A DNA stretch of 64,000 nt from CAWCTB01 sp963798275 (GTDB lineage Bacteria; Acidobacteriota; Terriglobia; Terriglobales; Acidobacteriaceae): NCBI GenBank assembly GCA_963798275.1, contig CAWCTB010000032.1, forward strand, positions 24,613-88,612, given 5' to 3'. Of the stretch, positions 34,505 to 43,553 are shown piece after piece. Position 1 is the stretch's first letter. Every line of letters begins with the position of its first letter. The notes below the pieces were generated by a model that saw nothing but the letters and a program-made list of their open reading frames with translations, was not told the origin of the DNA and ran no database searches. The position numbers were made by a program, and so were the translations under genes.

Positions 34505-36470
34505 ATGATCCAGCTTTCCTCCGCCGGAAAACGCTTCGGCCCCAAGCTCCTGTTCGAAAACCTCGACTGGCTCATCACTCCGCACGATCGCGTGGGGCTG
34601 GTCGGCGCCAATGGCACCGGCAAGTCGACGCTGCTGAAGGTGCTCGGCGGCATCGAGTCGCTCGACTACGGCTCCATCACTTCCGCCAAGAACACGACAT
34701 TCGGCTACCTGCCGCAGGATGGCCTGCAGCTTTCCGGACGCACGGTTTTCGCCGAGTGCATGTCCGTCTTCGACGACCTGCGCTCGCTCGAACTGGAGAT
34801 GGAAGAACTCACCCACAAGATGGGGGTGCTCGACCACACCTCGCTCCGAATACCAGCAGGTGGCCGACCGCTATCAGCGTATCTCCGGCGAGTTTCACAT
34901 GCGCGACGGCTACGCCCTCGAAGCGCAGGTCGGAACCGTGCTCGACGGCCTCGGCTTCCGCAAGGAAGACTGGACCCGCCAGACGGAAGAGTTCTCCGGC
35001 GGCTGGCAGATGCGAATTTCGCTGGCGAAATTGCTGCTTGCCAAGCCCAACCTCCTGTTGCTCGACGAGCCCACCAATCACCTCGATCTCGAAACCCGCA
35101 ACTGGCTGGAAGGGTATCTGCTCCAGTATCCCTACGCCTATGTTCTGATTTCGCACGACCGCTACTTCCTCGACGTCACCGTCGATCGCATCATCGAGAT
35201 CTGGAACAAGGGCGTGCACTTCTATAGCGGCAACTACGAAAAGTTTCTGCAGCAGAAACAGGAGCGCCGCGACTCACTGGTAGCCGCCTACAAGAACCAG
35301 CGCGAGCGCATCGAGCAGCTCGAGGCCTTCATCAACCGCTTCCGCTACCAGGCTACCAAGGCCAAGCAGGTGCAAAGCCGCATCAAGGAGCTCGACAAGA
35401 TCGAGCGCATCGAGATTCCCCCGGACGAGAAGACCATCCACTTCACCTTTCCCCAGCCCAAGCCCAGCGGCCGCACCGTGGTCGAGTGCACCGGCGTCGC
35501 TAAATGCTATGGCGCGAAGGAAGTCTTCCGCGATGTGAACTTCACCATCCAGCGTGGAGATCGCATCTCGCTCGTCGGCGTCAACGGCGCGGGAAAATCG
35601 ACGCTGATCAAGTTACTTGCGGAAATCGAGCCGCTCACCGCGGGCAAGTTGCACCTGGGCCACAACGTCGAGCCCGATTACTTTGCGCAGGACCAGTACA
35701 AGGAGCTCGATCCCGAGCGCCGCATGCTGGAAGACATTCAGGAGGTCGCTCCGCAGAAGACCATGACCGAGCTGCGCGGCCTGCTCGGCTGCTTCCTGTT
35801 TTCCGAGGACGATGTCTTCAAGCCCATCGGCGTGCTCTCCGGCGGCGAACGCAACCGCTATGCGCTGGCCCGGATGCTGCTGCATCCGTCGAACTTTCTG
35901 CTGCTCGACGAGCCGACGAACCACCTCGATATGCGCGCCAAAGACGTGCTCCTCGAAGCCCTGCAGGGCTACAACGGCACCGTGGTCTTCGTCTCCCACG
36001 ACCGCTACTTCATCGACAAGCTGGCCACCCGCGTCTTCGAGATAGGCGATGGCCGCGTGGATGTCTTCCCCGGCAATTACGAAGACTATCTCTGGCGCAA
36101 GCAGCGGTCTGGCGAGTCCGATTCCAGCGCTGATGCGTTGAACAACAGCCATCCCACATTGTCAGATGTCCCGGGATACGTGCAGAAGTACGACCACGCC
36201 GGCGAACCGAAGCAATCCGATCCTGAAGCCGCCGCGTCCAAGAAGCGCATCAACCCCATCCGCCTGAAACAAATGCAGGACCGTTGTCAGGAGGTAGAAG
36301 CAGAAATCGCTCGTCTCGAGCGCGGCATCGCCGCCTGCGAGCGCGAACTGCAGTCCTTCGTCAGCGCCGACGAAACCCAGCGCCAGACCGATCTGCTGGC
36401 CCAGCATCGCGCCGACCTGGCCAAGATGATGGAAGAGTGGGAAGAGCTTTCGAGCGTGCTGGAAATCTAG
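34505..36470 (+). CDS. ABC-F family ATPase, one frame break
   Basis: A soluble tandem ATPase acting on ribosomes, about 654 residues if the extra C near 34847 (CTC-C-GAA) is skipped. Domain 1: GLVGANGTGKSTLLKVLGGI, signature EEFSGGWQMRISLA, LLLLDEPTNHLDLETRNWLE, ISHDRYFLD. A linker arm (about 245-300) contains FRYQATKAKQVQSRIKELDK. Domain 2: SLVGVNGAGKSTLIKLLAEI, LSGGERNRYALARML, LLLDEPTNHLDMRAKDVLLE, VSHDRYFIDKLATR. The C-terminus is a coiled coil (QMQDRCQEVEAEIARLE). This plan fits Uup/YheS-like members; it could handle stalled ribosomes or antibiotic protection, which cannot be told apart by eye. Confidence 0.92.
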
Positions 36471-36674
36471 GGGTCAGTTGTCGGTTGCCAGTTGTCAGAA
36501 AGAGCGTTGTCAGTTGGCAGGAAGGCGTGCCGTTTTGGTCAGCGAGCCAGAGGAAAGCCGCTGATTTGCGAGGTTGGTCCGCCTGAATATGTTCAGGCGT
36601 CACAGCAGATTCATCGCGCGACGGCTATTGTCGAAGACGCTAGCTGGAGATTATCGCGAGACGGGGGAGTTCCC

Positions 36675-37064
36675 ATGCCGAGTATGCGTTTTCAAGACCT
36701 GATTGCGTGGCAAAGAGCAATGGCGTTGGTGAAGATGGTGTATGTGGCAAGCGGTCAATTACCGCGCGAGGAGACGTTTGGCCTTAAGAGTCAGATGAGG
36801 CGGTGCGCCGTTTCCGTACCCAGCAATATTGCTGAGGGGCAAGGACGCGCTACGCGCGGAGAATTCCATCAGTTCCTCGGACAAGCGCGGGGCTCGCTCT
36901 ACGAACTCGAGACTCAGGTCTTGTTGGCGGCTGAGCTTGGATACATCTCATTAGAGCAGCGGGAGTCGCTGATTCGGGAAGGTCGTGAGGTCGGGCGCAT
37001 TCTCAATGGACTCATGACTTCCATGAAGTCACGGTTACGTTCGGTGTCGACAAACGAATCGTAG
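36675..37064 (+). CDS. S23-type four-helix bundle protein
   Basis: A 129-residue protein of the family first seen in 23S rRNA intervening sequences: MRFQDLIAWQRAMALVKMVY, LPREETFGLKSQMRRCAVSV, PSNIAEGQGRATRGEFHQFL and ARGSLYELETQVLLAAELGY. It is a pentameric helical bundle whose cellular job is unknown. ATG 36675 has GGGGGAG five bases upstream; the open frame to 36492 is not protein-like. Both sides carry TGACAACTG-type intergenic repeats, so the gene sits alone in a repeat-rich gap and may have moved in. Confidence 0.9.
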   Translation: MPSMRFQDLIAWQRAMALVKMVYVASGQLPREETFGLKSQMRRCAVSVPSNIAEGQGRATRGEFHQFLGQARGSLYELETQVLLAAELGYISLEQRESLIREGREVGRILNGLMTSMKSRLRSVSTNES

Positions 37065-37173
37065 TCGTCGTCAACTCCCAACTGTTTTTGAAAACCGCCT
37101 GTGGCCGTCTGACACTGCCTGTCTCACAACTAACAACTCTCTTCCTGACAACTGATCACTGACAACTGTCGAC

Positions 37174-38670
37174 TCAAGGCTTTTCTCCGTCCTTCCACTC
37201 TGGCCGAAACTCGCTGTTCGCCAGCCACTTCACCGGCCCGATCATCGAAGCAATCGCCTCATCCAGGTGCGTCCAGTTCACTCTGCTCAGAGTGTCCGTA
37301 GGCTGGTGGTAATCCTTGTGCAGCCCGTAACTCGATACCGTCTGTGCCACGATTCCCTCCTGCGCCAGCGCGTAATTATCCGAACGCTTAAAGAAACTCT
37401 CCGTGGCATGCGGGTCGGCTACCAACTTCGCGCCATGTGACACCAACTGGGGTCCGAGATCGCTGCGGTCCCATCCCGTCAGCCACAGTTCGTCCGGCTT
37501 CAACTTGGGATCGGGCCGCGCGATCATCTCGAACTCCAGGTTCGCAACGATGCTTTTCAAATCGAAGGTGGGATGCTGCAGGAAATAGCGCGATCCGATC
37601 AGGCCCGCTTCTTCGCTGCCCCACAGCGCGGCCACCACCGTGCGCCGCGGCTTCGGCTCTTTGGCCAGCACCCGCGCCAACTCCATCACGGCAACTGTTC
37701 CGGACGCATCGTCATCCGCTCCGGGATAGGTTGTGCCATTCACGATCCCGAGGTGATCGAGGTGCGCGCTGAGCAGGATCGCTTCATCGTCCCGCTCGCC
37801 TGGAATCCTGGCCAGCACGTTCCAGGTGCGCGTCTCCTCCCAGGGCGTCATCTCGCCCTGCACCTGCACGGTTGTTCCGTCCGCGGCGCTCCAGATTTGA
37901 TCGAACGCTTTCTGCGATGCCAGCACGCTTACGGCCGAATAGGCGGACTCTGCGCTCCCAATCCTCTTCGGACTGCTCGAGGGTTGAGCGCCCTTCGTCT
38001 TGAGCAGCCCCTCCAGTTCCGGCGTCGCCGAGACGACAACGATCGCGGCCTTGCCGCGCAAAAACGGCGCTACTACATCCTTCATTTGGGCGACCGTTGT
38101 CCCCGGCTTCAATTTCAGAGCGACCGCCGCACCTTCCTTCACCGCGGCCGGCGTAACCCGCGCATCGTTCAGATCCAGCTTCTGCAGCCCACCTGTCGTG
38201 TCGGGCTGCGGCAGGGCGAGAAACGCCACACCCTTGCCATGCGTCCAGATCGCGGCCCCCTGCTTCCCACGCTCGCTACCGTCCAGTGACAGCGTGGGCG
38301 ATCCGATGACCTTCCGCGACTGAATCGTGACCGTCTGGATGTACTCGCCATCTTCCGCCGCCGGCAGCAATCCATATTGTTTCAGCTTCCCGGCAATGAA
38401 CTCCGCCGCGTGATGTTCGTCTTCGGTGCCGCTGCCCCGGCCATGCAGCGCCGGCCCTGCGAGATAGGTTAGATTGTCGCGAACGCACTCCGCGCAGAAC
38501 TCAGGCAGCGCTGCAGGCTCGCGCGGAACCGTCGGCCTGTGGCCATGCACTGCGCGATGTTGAACGTTCGCGCCCGGCGCCGTTGGTTCCTGCGCCGGCA
38601 ACGTCAAGCATCCGATGTGCAATAAAAGGGCGGCAAGCGCCGCCCCAATCCCATGCCGAACAGAATTCAA
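37174..38670 (-). CDS. Secreted M28-family zinc aminopeptidase
   Basis: An exported peptidase of about 498 residues. The signal peptide is NSVRHGIGAALAALLLHIGC with cleavage near LPAQ. A protease-associated insert domain spans roughly residues 120-270. The two-zinc site is visible in order: LLSAHLDHLGIV, YPGADDDASGTVAVMELARV, ALWGSEEAGLIGSRYF, FEMIARPDPKL and LHKDYHQPTDTLSRVNW. It should trim N-terminal residues from peptides in the periplasm. TTG 38670 with GGAG seven bases upstream is preferred; the frame continues to 38709 into the upstream yeiH gene. Confidence 0.9.
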   Translation of the reverse strand: MNSVRHGIGAALAALLLHIGCLTLPAQEPTAPGANVQHRAVHGHRPTVPREPAALPEFCAECVRDNLTYLAGPALHGRGSGTEDEHHAAEFIAGKLKQYGLLPAAEDGEYIQTVTIQSRKVIGSPTLSLDGSERGKQGAAIWTHGKGVAFLALPQPDTTGGLQKLDLNDARVTPAAVKEGAAVALKLKPGTTVAQMKDVVAPFLRGKAAIVVVSATPELEGLLKTKGAQPSSSPKRIGSAESAYSAVSVLASQKAFDQIWSAADGTTVQVQGEMTPWEETRTWNVLARIPGERDDEAILLSAHLDHLGIVNGTTYPGADDDASGTVAVMELARVLAKEPKPRRTVVAALWGSEEAGLIGSRYFLQHPTFDLKSIVANLEFEMIARPDPKLKPDELWLTGWDRSDLGPQLVSHGAKLVADPHATESFFKRSDNYALAQEGIVAQTVSSYGLHKDYHQPTDTLSRVNWTHLDEAIASMIGPVKWLANSEFRPEWKDGEKP

Positions 38671-38686
38671 AGCAAGACTCCAGACC

Positions 38687-39610
38687 TCAGAGGCTGATCC
38701 AGCCTGCACGAATCGCCAGCAGGCTCGCCACCGCCACTACAATCCACAGCAGCACGCCTTGTAACAACGGCCGCGGACCCACGCGCCGCACCGTCGCGGG
38801 CGACAGCGTCGCTCCGATCAGAAACAGCGTGAAGATCAGCACCAGCTTTCCTCCGCTGCTCAAGTAGTGATAGACGCGCGAGCCGGGAAACAGGTAGGTA
38901 TTCGCCATCGCTGCCAGGCAGAACAGCAGGATGAACCACGGCCACTGAATCCGCGTCTTGCTGTGCTTGACCGCCGCGGTGCCGACCGTCACCGGCACGA
39001 TCCATAGGGCGCGCGCCAGCTTTACCGTCACTCCCACCGCCAGGGCTGCCGCACCGTATTTCGCGGCCGCTCCGACCACCGAACTGGTGTCGTGAATTGC
39101 AAGTGCTGCCCACAATCCGAACTGGTTCTGCGACAGCTTCAGCCAGGTACCGATTGCCGGGAAGGTCAGCAGCGCCACCGAGTTCAGCAGGAAGATTGTG
39201 CCCAGCGAAACTGACATCTCGTCTTCGGTCGCGCCCGCAATCGGACCCACGGCTGCAATCGCGCTGCCTCCGCAGATCGCCGTCCCGGTCGAGATCAGGA
39301 ACGCGGCACGGGGGTGTACGTCCACCAGTTTGCCAAGGATGGTTCCGAGCGCCATGGCGAAGGCGATGCCCAGTGCGGTGTATATAAACCCGCTCTTTCC
39401 GGCGCGCAGTACCTCGTGCAGGTTCATGCCAAAGCCGAGTCCCACCACCGCAGCCTGCAGCAGGTACTTGGATATCTGCCGCGATTCGCCGGGATACGGA
39501 TGGCTGGCAATCGCGCCGAAGATCAGGCCGGCCAGCAGCGCTTCGGGGGGAGAGGCCCATGGGGTCGCACAGAACAGCAGGCCTAGCAAAAACAGGATTT
39601 TTGATTTCAT
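38687..39610 (-). CDS. YeiH/UPF0324 family membrane protein
   Basis: A 307-residue integral membrane protein with about nine or ten helices: LLGLLFCATPWASPPEALLA, ISKYLLQAAVVGLGFGMNLH, FIYTALGIAFAMALGTILG, the conserved TGTAICGGSAIAAVGPIAGA, and AIHDTSSVVGAAAKYG. This is the YeiH/PSE family, thought to export small anions such as sulfonates or sulfite, but the substrate is unproven. Its stop is 16 bases ahead of the M28 peptidase start, so they are probably co-transcribed. Confidence 0.9.
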   Translation of the reverse strand: MKSKILFLLGLLFCATPWASPPEALLAGLIFGAIASHPYPGESRQISKYLLQAAVVGLGFGMNLHEVLRAGKSGFIYTALGIAFAMALGTILGKLVDVHPRAAFLISTGTAICGGSAIAAVGPIAGATEDEMSVSLGTIFLLNSVALLTFPAIGTWLKLSQNQFGLWAALAIHDTSSVVGAAAKYGAAALAVGVTVKLARALWIVPVTVGTAAVKHSKTRIQWPWFILLFCLAAMANTYLFPGSRVYHYLSSGGKLVLIFTLFLIGATLSPATVRRVGPRPLLQGVLLWIVVAVASLLAIRAGWISL

Positions 39611-40030
39611 GGAGAAGAGAGTCGTTCTGGAAGACCCTTCTATTCTACCGGGGCGGCGGCTCTGCGCCTAAAAGAGCCGATAGCAGGGTAATAAAATGGG
39701 CCCGTTGCCAAGAAGCGGTGACATTTCCTTGGCCTCGAGCCCATTCGATCCTGAAATGGATCGGAGGTGATACTTTAATGTTAACTCCCCCTGTGGAAAT
39801 GTCAAGGACAAAACGAGATAAGCTGCTGAATTTTCTGCTACTTGCGCCACTCCTGGCCAACCTCCAACAGCCTGAAAACAAGACACATACAAACCGGGGA
39901 GTTAACCGCTGCACGAAGGTGTCGGATCACCTCGGACAGTGATTTCATCGCCGTTGAGGATCATGCGACTCAAATGGCAGCCGCATACACGCTCTCTCCG
40001 AGGTGCCGGAGTGCGCTGCGGTAAACTGCT
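39611..40030. other. Structured intergenic cassette with small ORF
   Basis: Two successive hairpins (39697-39743: TGGGC and GCCAAG pair with CTTGGC and GCCCA; 39746-39763: CGATCC-TGAAAT-GGATCG) are followed at once by GGAGGTGAT and a 54-codon frame. Eleven-base inverted repeats GTTAACTCCCC (39780-39790) and GGGGAGTTAAC (39896-39906) enclose most of that frame. The rest holds nothing recognisable. Confidence 0.55.
39778..39942 (+). CDS. Possible small protein behind a perfect Shine-Dalgarno site
   Basis: A 54-residue frame (MLTPPVEMSRTKRDKLLNFL, then LLAPLLANLQQPENKTHTN) starts six bases after GGAGGTGAT, the strongest ribosome site in the window. It has a basic start and a short hydrophobic middle. 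No family is recognised. It could be a leader or small protein, or the segment could be a decayed mobile element whose ends are the GTTAACTCCCC inverted repeats; I cannot separate these. Confidence 0.3.
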   Translation: MLTPPVEMSRTKRDKLLNFLLLAPLLANLQQPENKTHTNRGVNRCTKVSDHLGQ

Positions 40031-41401
40031 GTGAACGTGACCCCATCAGCCATGAAACGACTCCGCATCGCTGTCCGGTTCGTGCTCACCGCGGTAACTC
40101 TGCTCGCATCGCTTAGACTGACAGCCCAAACACCCGATCAATCCTCCGCCGCCCAGCCCTCGGCAACAGCCTACGCCTCGGAATCGACCGGGCAGCCTCT
40201 CCTGCACTACACTCTGCCGCCTGACAAGCTGAGGCAGGCGTACGCGCTCTACCGTATCGACGTTGGACTGTATCTCATAACAACCGTCTACGGTTTCGGA
40301 GTGCTATACGTGATGCTGAGGACGCGATTTGGCGCACGGCTTCGCGACCTTGCCACCCGCGTTTCGCGCTTCCGGTTCTTACAAGCTGCCGTCGTCCTGT
40401 CGAGCATTTTCCTCGCGCTGCAGTTGCTGCAATTGCCATTTGACATTTACGGGCACCACATCAGCTTGCAATACGGACTTTCGGTGCAGGGCTGGGCATC
40501 GTGGATCGCCGACTGGAGCAAGGAACTGGGGCTGACTCTACTCGCCGCCAGCTTCCTGGGCTGGCTGCTCTATGCCGTGCTCCGGCGCAGCCCACGCCGC
40601 TGGTGGTTCTATTTCTGGCTGGCCACCATTCCGGTCACGCTCTTCGTGGTGTTCATTCAGCCCGTCTGGATCGATCCCCTGTTTAACAAGTTCATCCCCC
40701 TCACCGACCATCACCCCGCACTGGTCGAGCAGATCGAGCGCGTGGTGCACCGAGCCGGCATGAACATCCCTCGGTCTCGCATGTTTGAGATGACGGCCAG
40801 CGAGAAGACCACCACCATGAACGCTTACGTCACCGGCTTCGGCGCGACCAAGCGGGTCGTGGTTTGGGATACCACCATGCAGCACCTGACCACGCCGCAA
40901 ATCCTCTTCGTCTTCGGCCACGAAATGGGGCACTACGTGCTTAACCATATCTGGAAGGGCCTGGCCACGGGTCTGCTCCTGATGCTGGGCTTCTTCTACC
41001 TCGTCTACCGTCTCGCCAACTGGTTGGTGGCGCGCCTTGGCCGGCGGTGGAGCATCTCCGATCTGAGCGATTGGGCCTCCTTGCCGCTGCTGTTCCTGCT
41101 CTTTTCGCTGTTGCTGTTTCTCGCTACGCCGCTGTTCAACGTGATCTCCCGCTATTACGAGCACCAGGCCGACGTGTATGGCCTCGAGGTCATCCACGGC
41201 ATCGTTCCCAATGCCAATCTGGCCGCCGCCGAAGCGTTTCAAATTCTGGGCGAGCGCTCCCTGGACTATCCCTACGTCGGCCGCGTTGCAGAGATCTGGC
41301 TCTGGGACCACCCCACCATCGCTGATCGCATGATCTTCGTCCAAACCTACGATCCCTGGTCGCAGGACAAGTCTCCGGAGTTCGTGAAGGCTCCCGAATG
41401 A
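40031..41401 (+). CDS. M48-family membrane zinc metallopeptidase (Ste24/CAAX type)
   Basis: A 456-residue multi-pass membrane protease. After a signal-like helix (MKRLRIAVRFVLTAVTLLAS) and a Ser/Ala-rich loop come helices at YRIDVGLYLITTVYGFGVLY, FLQAAVVLSSIFLALQLLQL and LGLTLLAASFLGWLLYAVLR. The catalytic motif is ILFVFGHEMGHYVLNHIW, with the third zinc ligand in RYYEHQADVYGLEVI, and the Ste24-like substrate loop ASEKTTTMNAYVTGFGATKR. It should clear or process membrane proteins. The start is GTG 40031 or ATG 40052; the latter fits the signal sequence better. Confidence 0.92.
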   Translation: MNVTPSAMKRLRIAVRFVLTAVTLLASLRLTAQTPDQSSAAQPSATAYASESTGQPLLHYTLPPDKLRQAYALYRIDVGLYLITTVYGFGVLYVMLRTRFGARLRDLATRVSRFRFLQAAVVLSSIFLALQLLQLPFDIYGHHISLQYGLSVQGWASWIADWSKELGLTLLAASFLGWLLYAVLRRSPRRWWFYFWLATIPVTLFVVFIQPVWIDPLFNKFIPLTDHHPALVEQIERVVHRAGMNIPRSRMFEMTASEKTTTMNAYVTGFGATKRVVVWDTTMQHLTTPQILFVFGHEMGHYVLNHIWKGLATGLLLMLGFFYLVYRLANWLVARLGRRWSISDLSDWASLPLLFLLFSLLLFLATPLFNVISRYYEHQADVYGLEVIHGIVPNANLAAAEAFQILGERSLDYPYVGRVAEIWLWDHPTIADRMIFVQTYDPWSQDKSPEFVKAPE

Positions 41402-41593
41402 CCAATCTTACCCCCACATTTATTCGCGAAAATGGCGGCGAATCCATCCCCTGCTTGGCCCGCGGTAAGTCATGCCCGAAATGGGCCCAACCCTGCGTTG
41501 ACACTAGTCGCTAAGCTCTGTTAACTTCAAAGGTTCCGTAGGAAACGCAGCGCCCTCTGTGTGTCTTCAGCCGCAGGAATCACGAACAGGTAA

Positions 41594-42068
41594 ATGGACC
41601 AGACTCTCAAACAGGTAGGCGAATTACTGCTCGGAGCGATTCCCACGATCGTAATCCTCCTGCTTCTGTATGTGCTCTACCGGTTTTTGGTGCTCAACCC
41701 CCTGCGGCGAGTGCAGTCCGAGCGTCGCGAACGCACCGAAGGGGCGATTGTGAAAGCGCGCGCCAATGTAGCTGCAGCCGAGGTACGCACCCAGGAATAC
41801 GAGCAGCGCCTGCGCGACGCCCGCGCCGCCATCTACAAGGCTCAAGAAGTGCGCCGGCAACAGGCACAACATGCGCGCGAGCAGCTCCTAGCGCAGGCCC
41901 GGGAGAGCGCTCAGCAGCAGATTCGTGAAGCCCGGGCCGCTCTCGAGCGCGACATGGTGGAAGCTCGTGCTTCGCTTGCAGGGCGAAAGCGAGCGGCTCG
42001 CCGGCGAAATCATCCGCACGGTTCTGAGGCCCGCCGAAACCGGGTCAGTCGCAGGCGGCCTGGCATGA
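41594..42068 (+). CDS. ATP synthase F0 subunit b' , one frame break
   Basis: The first gene of the ATP synthase operon, about 157 residues when one extra base near 41978 (CTT-G-CAG) is skipped. One N-terminal transmembrane helix (AIPTIVILLLLYVLYRFLVL) is followed by a long charged coiled coil (RVQSERRERTEGAIVKARAN to RDMVEARASL, then QGESERLAGEIIRTVLRP). It forms half of the peripheral stalk with subunit b. Its TGA overlaps the atpF ATG (ATGA at 42065-42068), so translation is coupled. Without the frame correction it would fuse with atpF, which is not biological. Confidence 0.88.
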
Positions 42069-42823
42069 AAAGACACTCCTTCCGCCGGCTTTCTCTGCTC
42101 CTCTTTATCGGATTGGCTCTTGGTGTTCCAGCGCTTCATTCGCAGGACGCTGCATCGCAACCGGCCAGCCAACAACCGGCGCAGCAGCCCGAGGCTCAAA
42201 CTGCTCCGGGAGTGTCCGAACATCCCGACGCTTCTGCTGAGCCAGCTGCCGGGGGGCCAAATGACGGCATCGCTGCGATCCTGGAAGGGACGACCGAAAG
42301 GGCTGCTCACACCGCGGAAGCATGGGGGAAGAGGTTTGGCCTCGGTCGAGACACTTCCTACTGGATATCGTTAGTCCTCAACTTCGCCGGTATTGCGCTT
42401 CTTTTCTACGTTCTGCTCAAATCCAAGCTGCCGCAGATGTTCCGCGACCGCACATCCGAGATCCAGAAGGCTATTCGCGATGCGCAAGCAGCCAGCGCGG
42501 AAGCAGCACAACGGTTGAGTGGTATTGAGGCACGCCTGGCAAAGCTCGACACCGAGATCAGCGAGATCCGCTCGAGCGCTGAGCGAGAGGCCGTGGCCGA
42601 AGAAGCGCGCATTCGCCAGGCCGCCGAGGAAGACAAGCAGAAGGTCGTTGCCGCCGCCGAAGCGGAAATCGCCTCCATCGCACGCAATGCCCGCCGCGAA
42701 TTGAAGAGCTACGCCGCTTCGCTGGCCGTCGACCTCGCCGCCCGCCGGATCAACGTCGATGAGCATACCGACCGGGCGCTGGTTCACGAGTTCGTCGACC
42801 ACTTCGGAAAGGACGGCAAGTAG
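42065..42823 (+). CDS. atpF: ATP synthase F0 subunit b with signal-like N-terminal extension
   Basis: A peripheral stalk subunit of 252 residues, about 90 longer than E. coli b. The extra part is N-terminal: a signal-peptide-like start (MKRHSFRRLSLLLFIGLALG, then VPALHSQ) and a Gln/Ala/Pro-rich stretch (QPASQQPAQQPEAQ) before the true membrane helix (SYWISLVLNFAGIALLFYVL, about 97-116). The cytoplasmic coiled coil (RTSEIQKAIRDAQAASAEAA to SLAVDLAARRINVDEHTDR) is normal. Because b is N-out, the extension would sit in the periplasm. The gene ends in TAG overlapping the GTG of atpH. Confidence 0.92.
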   Translation: MKRHSFRRLSLLLFIGLALGVPALHSQDAASQPASQQPAQQPEAQTAPGVSEHPDASAEPAAGGPNDGIAAILEGTTERAAHTAEAWGKRFGLGRDTSYWISLVLNFAGIALLFYVLLKSKLPQMFRDRTSEIQKAIRDAQAASAEAAQRLSGIEARLAKLDTEISEIRSSAEREAVAEEARIRQAAEEDKQKVVAAAEAEIASIARNARRELKSYAASLAVDLAARRINVDEHTDRALVHEFVDHFGKDGK

Positions 42824-43362
42824 TGGCCGCGATTGCCAGCCGTTACGCCAGAGCCCTGGTCGAGGTCGTGCTCGAGCAGCATATCGACACGGACTCCGCG
42901 ATTCAGCAGTTAAACACCATTGTCGATGCGGTCAAGGACAGCAGCCAGTTGCGAAAAGTTTGGGAGTCCCCAGCCGTGCCGGCGCAGCAGAAGCGCGGTC
43001 TCCTCGACGCCATTGTCGCCCAGACCGGGGCTTCCCGCCCGATTCGCAATTTTTTGGCCATCCTCATCGACCACCAGCGCATACCCATGTTGGAGCGGAT
43101 CACGCGGCAATTCGTGGTCGAGCTCGATGCACAGTTGGGTTTCGCCCAGGCCGAGGTCAGCAGCGCCCGCCCCCTCTCCGATTTGGAGAAGGGCCGGCTT
43201 GAGCAGCAGGTTGGCCGCATGACCGGCAAGAAAGTTCGTGTTCGCTATGACTCCGATCCGGCATTGCTCGGCGGCGTCATGGTTCGGCTGGGCAGCACAG
43301 TTTACGACGGCTCAGTCCGCGGTCAGTTACAGAAGTTGAAGGAACAGCTTTCGGCTTCATAG
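42823..43362 (+). CDS. atpH: ATP synthase F1 subunit delta
   Basis: A 179-residue OSCP/delta subunit that joins the stator stalk to the alpha3beta3 head. Typical features: ASRYARALVEVVLEQ at the start, LRKVWESPAVPAQQKRGLLD, and the C-terminal VRVRYDSDPALLGGVMVRLG with YDGSVRGQLQKLKEQL. The start GTG 42823 overlaps the atpF stop by one base. A 190-base gap with a repeat separates it from atpA. Confidence 0.94.
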   Translation: MAAIASRYARALVEVVLEQHIDTDSAIQQLNTIVDAVKDSSQLRKVWESPAVPAQQKRGLLDAIVAQTGASRPIRNFLAILIDHQRIPMLERITRQFVVELDAQLGFAQAEVSSARPLSDLEKGRLEQQVGRMTGKKVRVRYDSDPALLGGVMVRLGSTVYDGSVRGQLQKLKEQLSAS

Positions 43363-43372
43363 TAACGAAGGA

Positions 43373-43472
43373 TCCAGCCCCGATGGGGCGTCATAGCATA
43401 GCCCAACACGCAGGCGAAGCCGAAGTGCTGGGTAGAGTTAGGAAAAACTCCGAGTCCCGTAGGGACGGCAGA
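43373..43472. repeat. Multi-hairpin interspersed repeat inside the atp operon
   Basis: Tandem small hairpins GCCCC-GAT-GGGGC and GTCCC-GTA-GGGAC with CATAGCATAGCCCAACACGC between them. This style of element also occurs at 60676-60765. It is followed at 43510-43550 by TGACAACTGG-type motifs. It lies between atpH and atpA, so it is transcribed within the operon. Confidence 0.5.
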
Positions 43473-43553
43473 GCCCAAAATTGACCTGTCACTGACGTGG
43501 CCTAACGACTCTTTCTGACAACTGGCCATCGATTCACTGACAACTGGACTTAT

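Noticed and set aside
41594..42823. A fused b'-b ATP synthase subunit
   Set aside because: The apparent fusion depends on the +1 base near 41978. Correcting it restores a normal b' C-terminus and an ATGA overlap with the b start.
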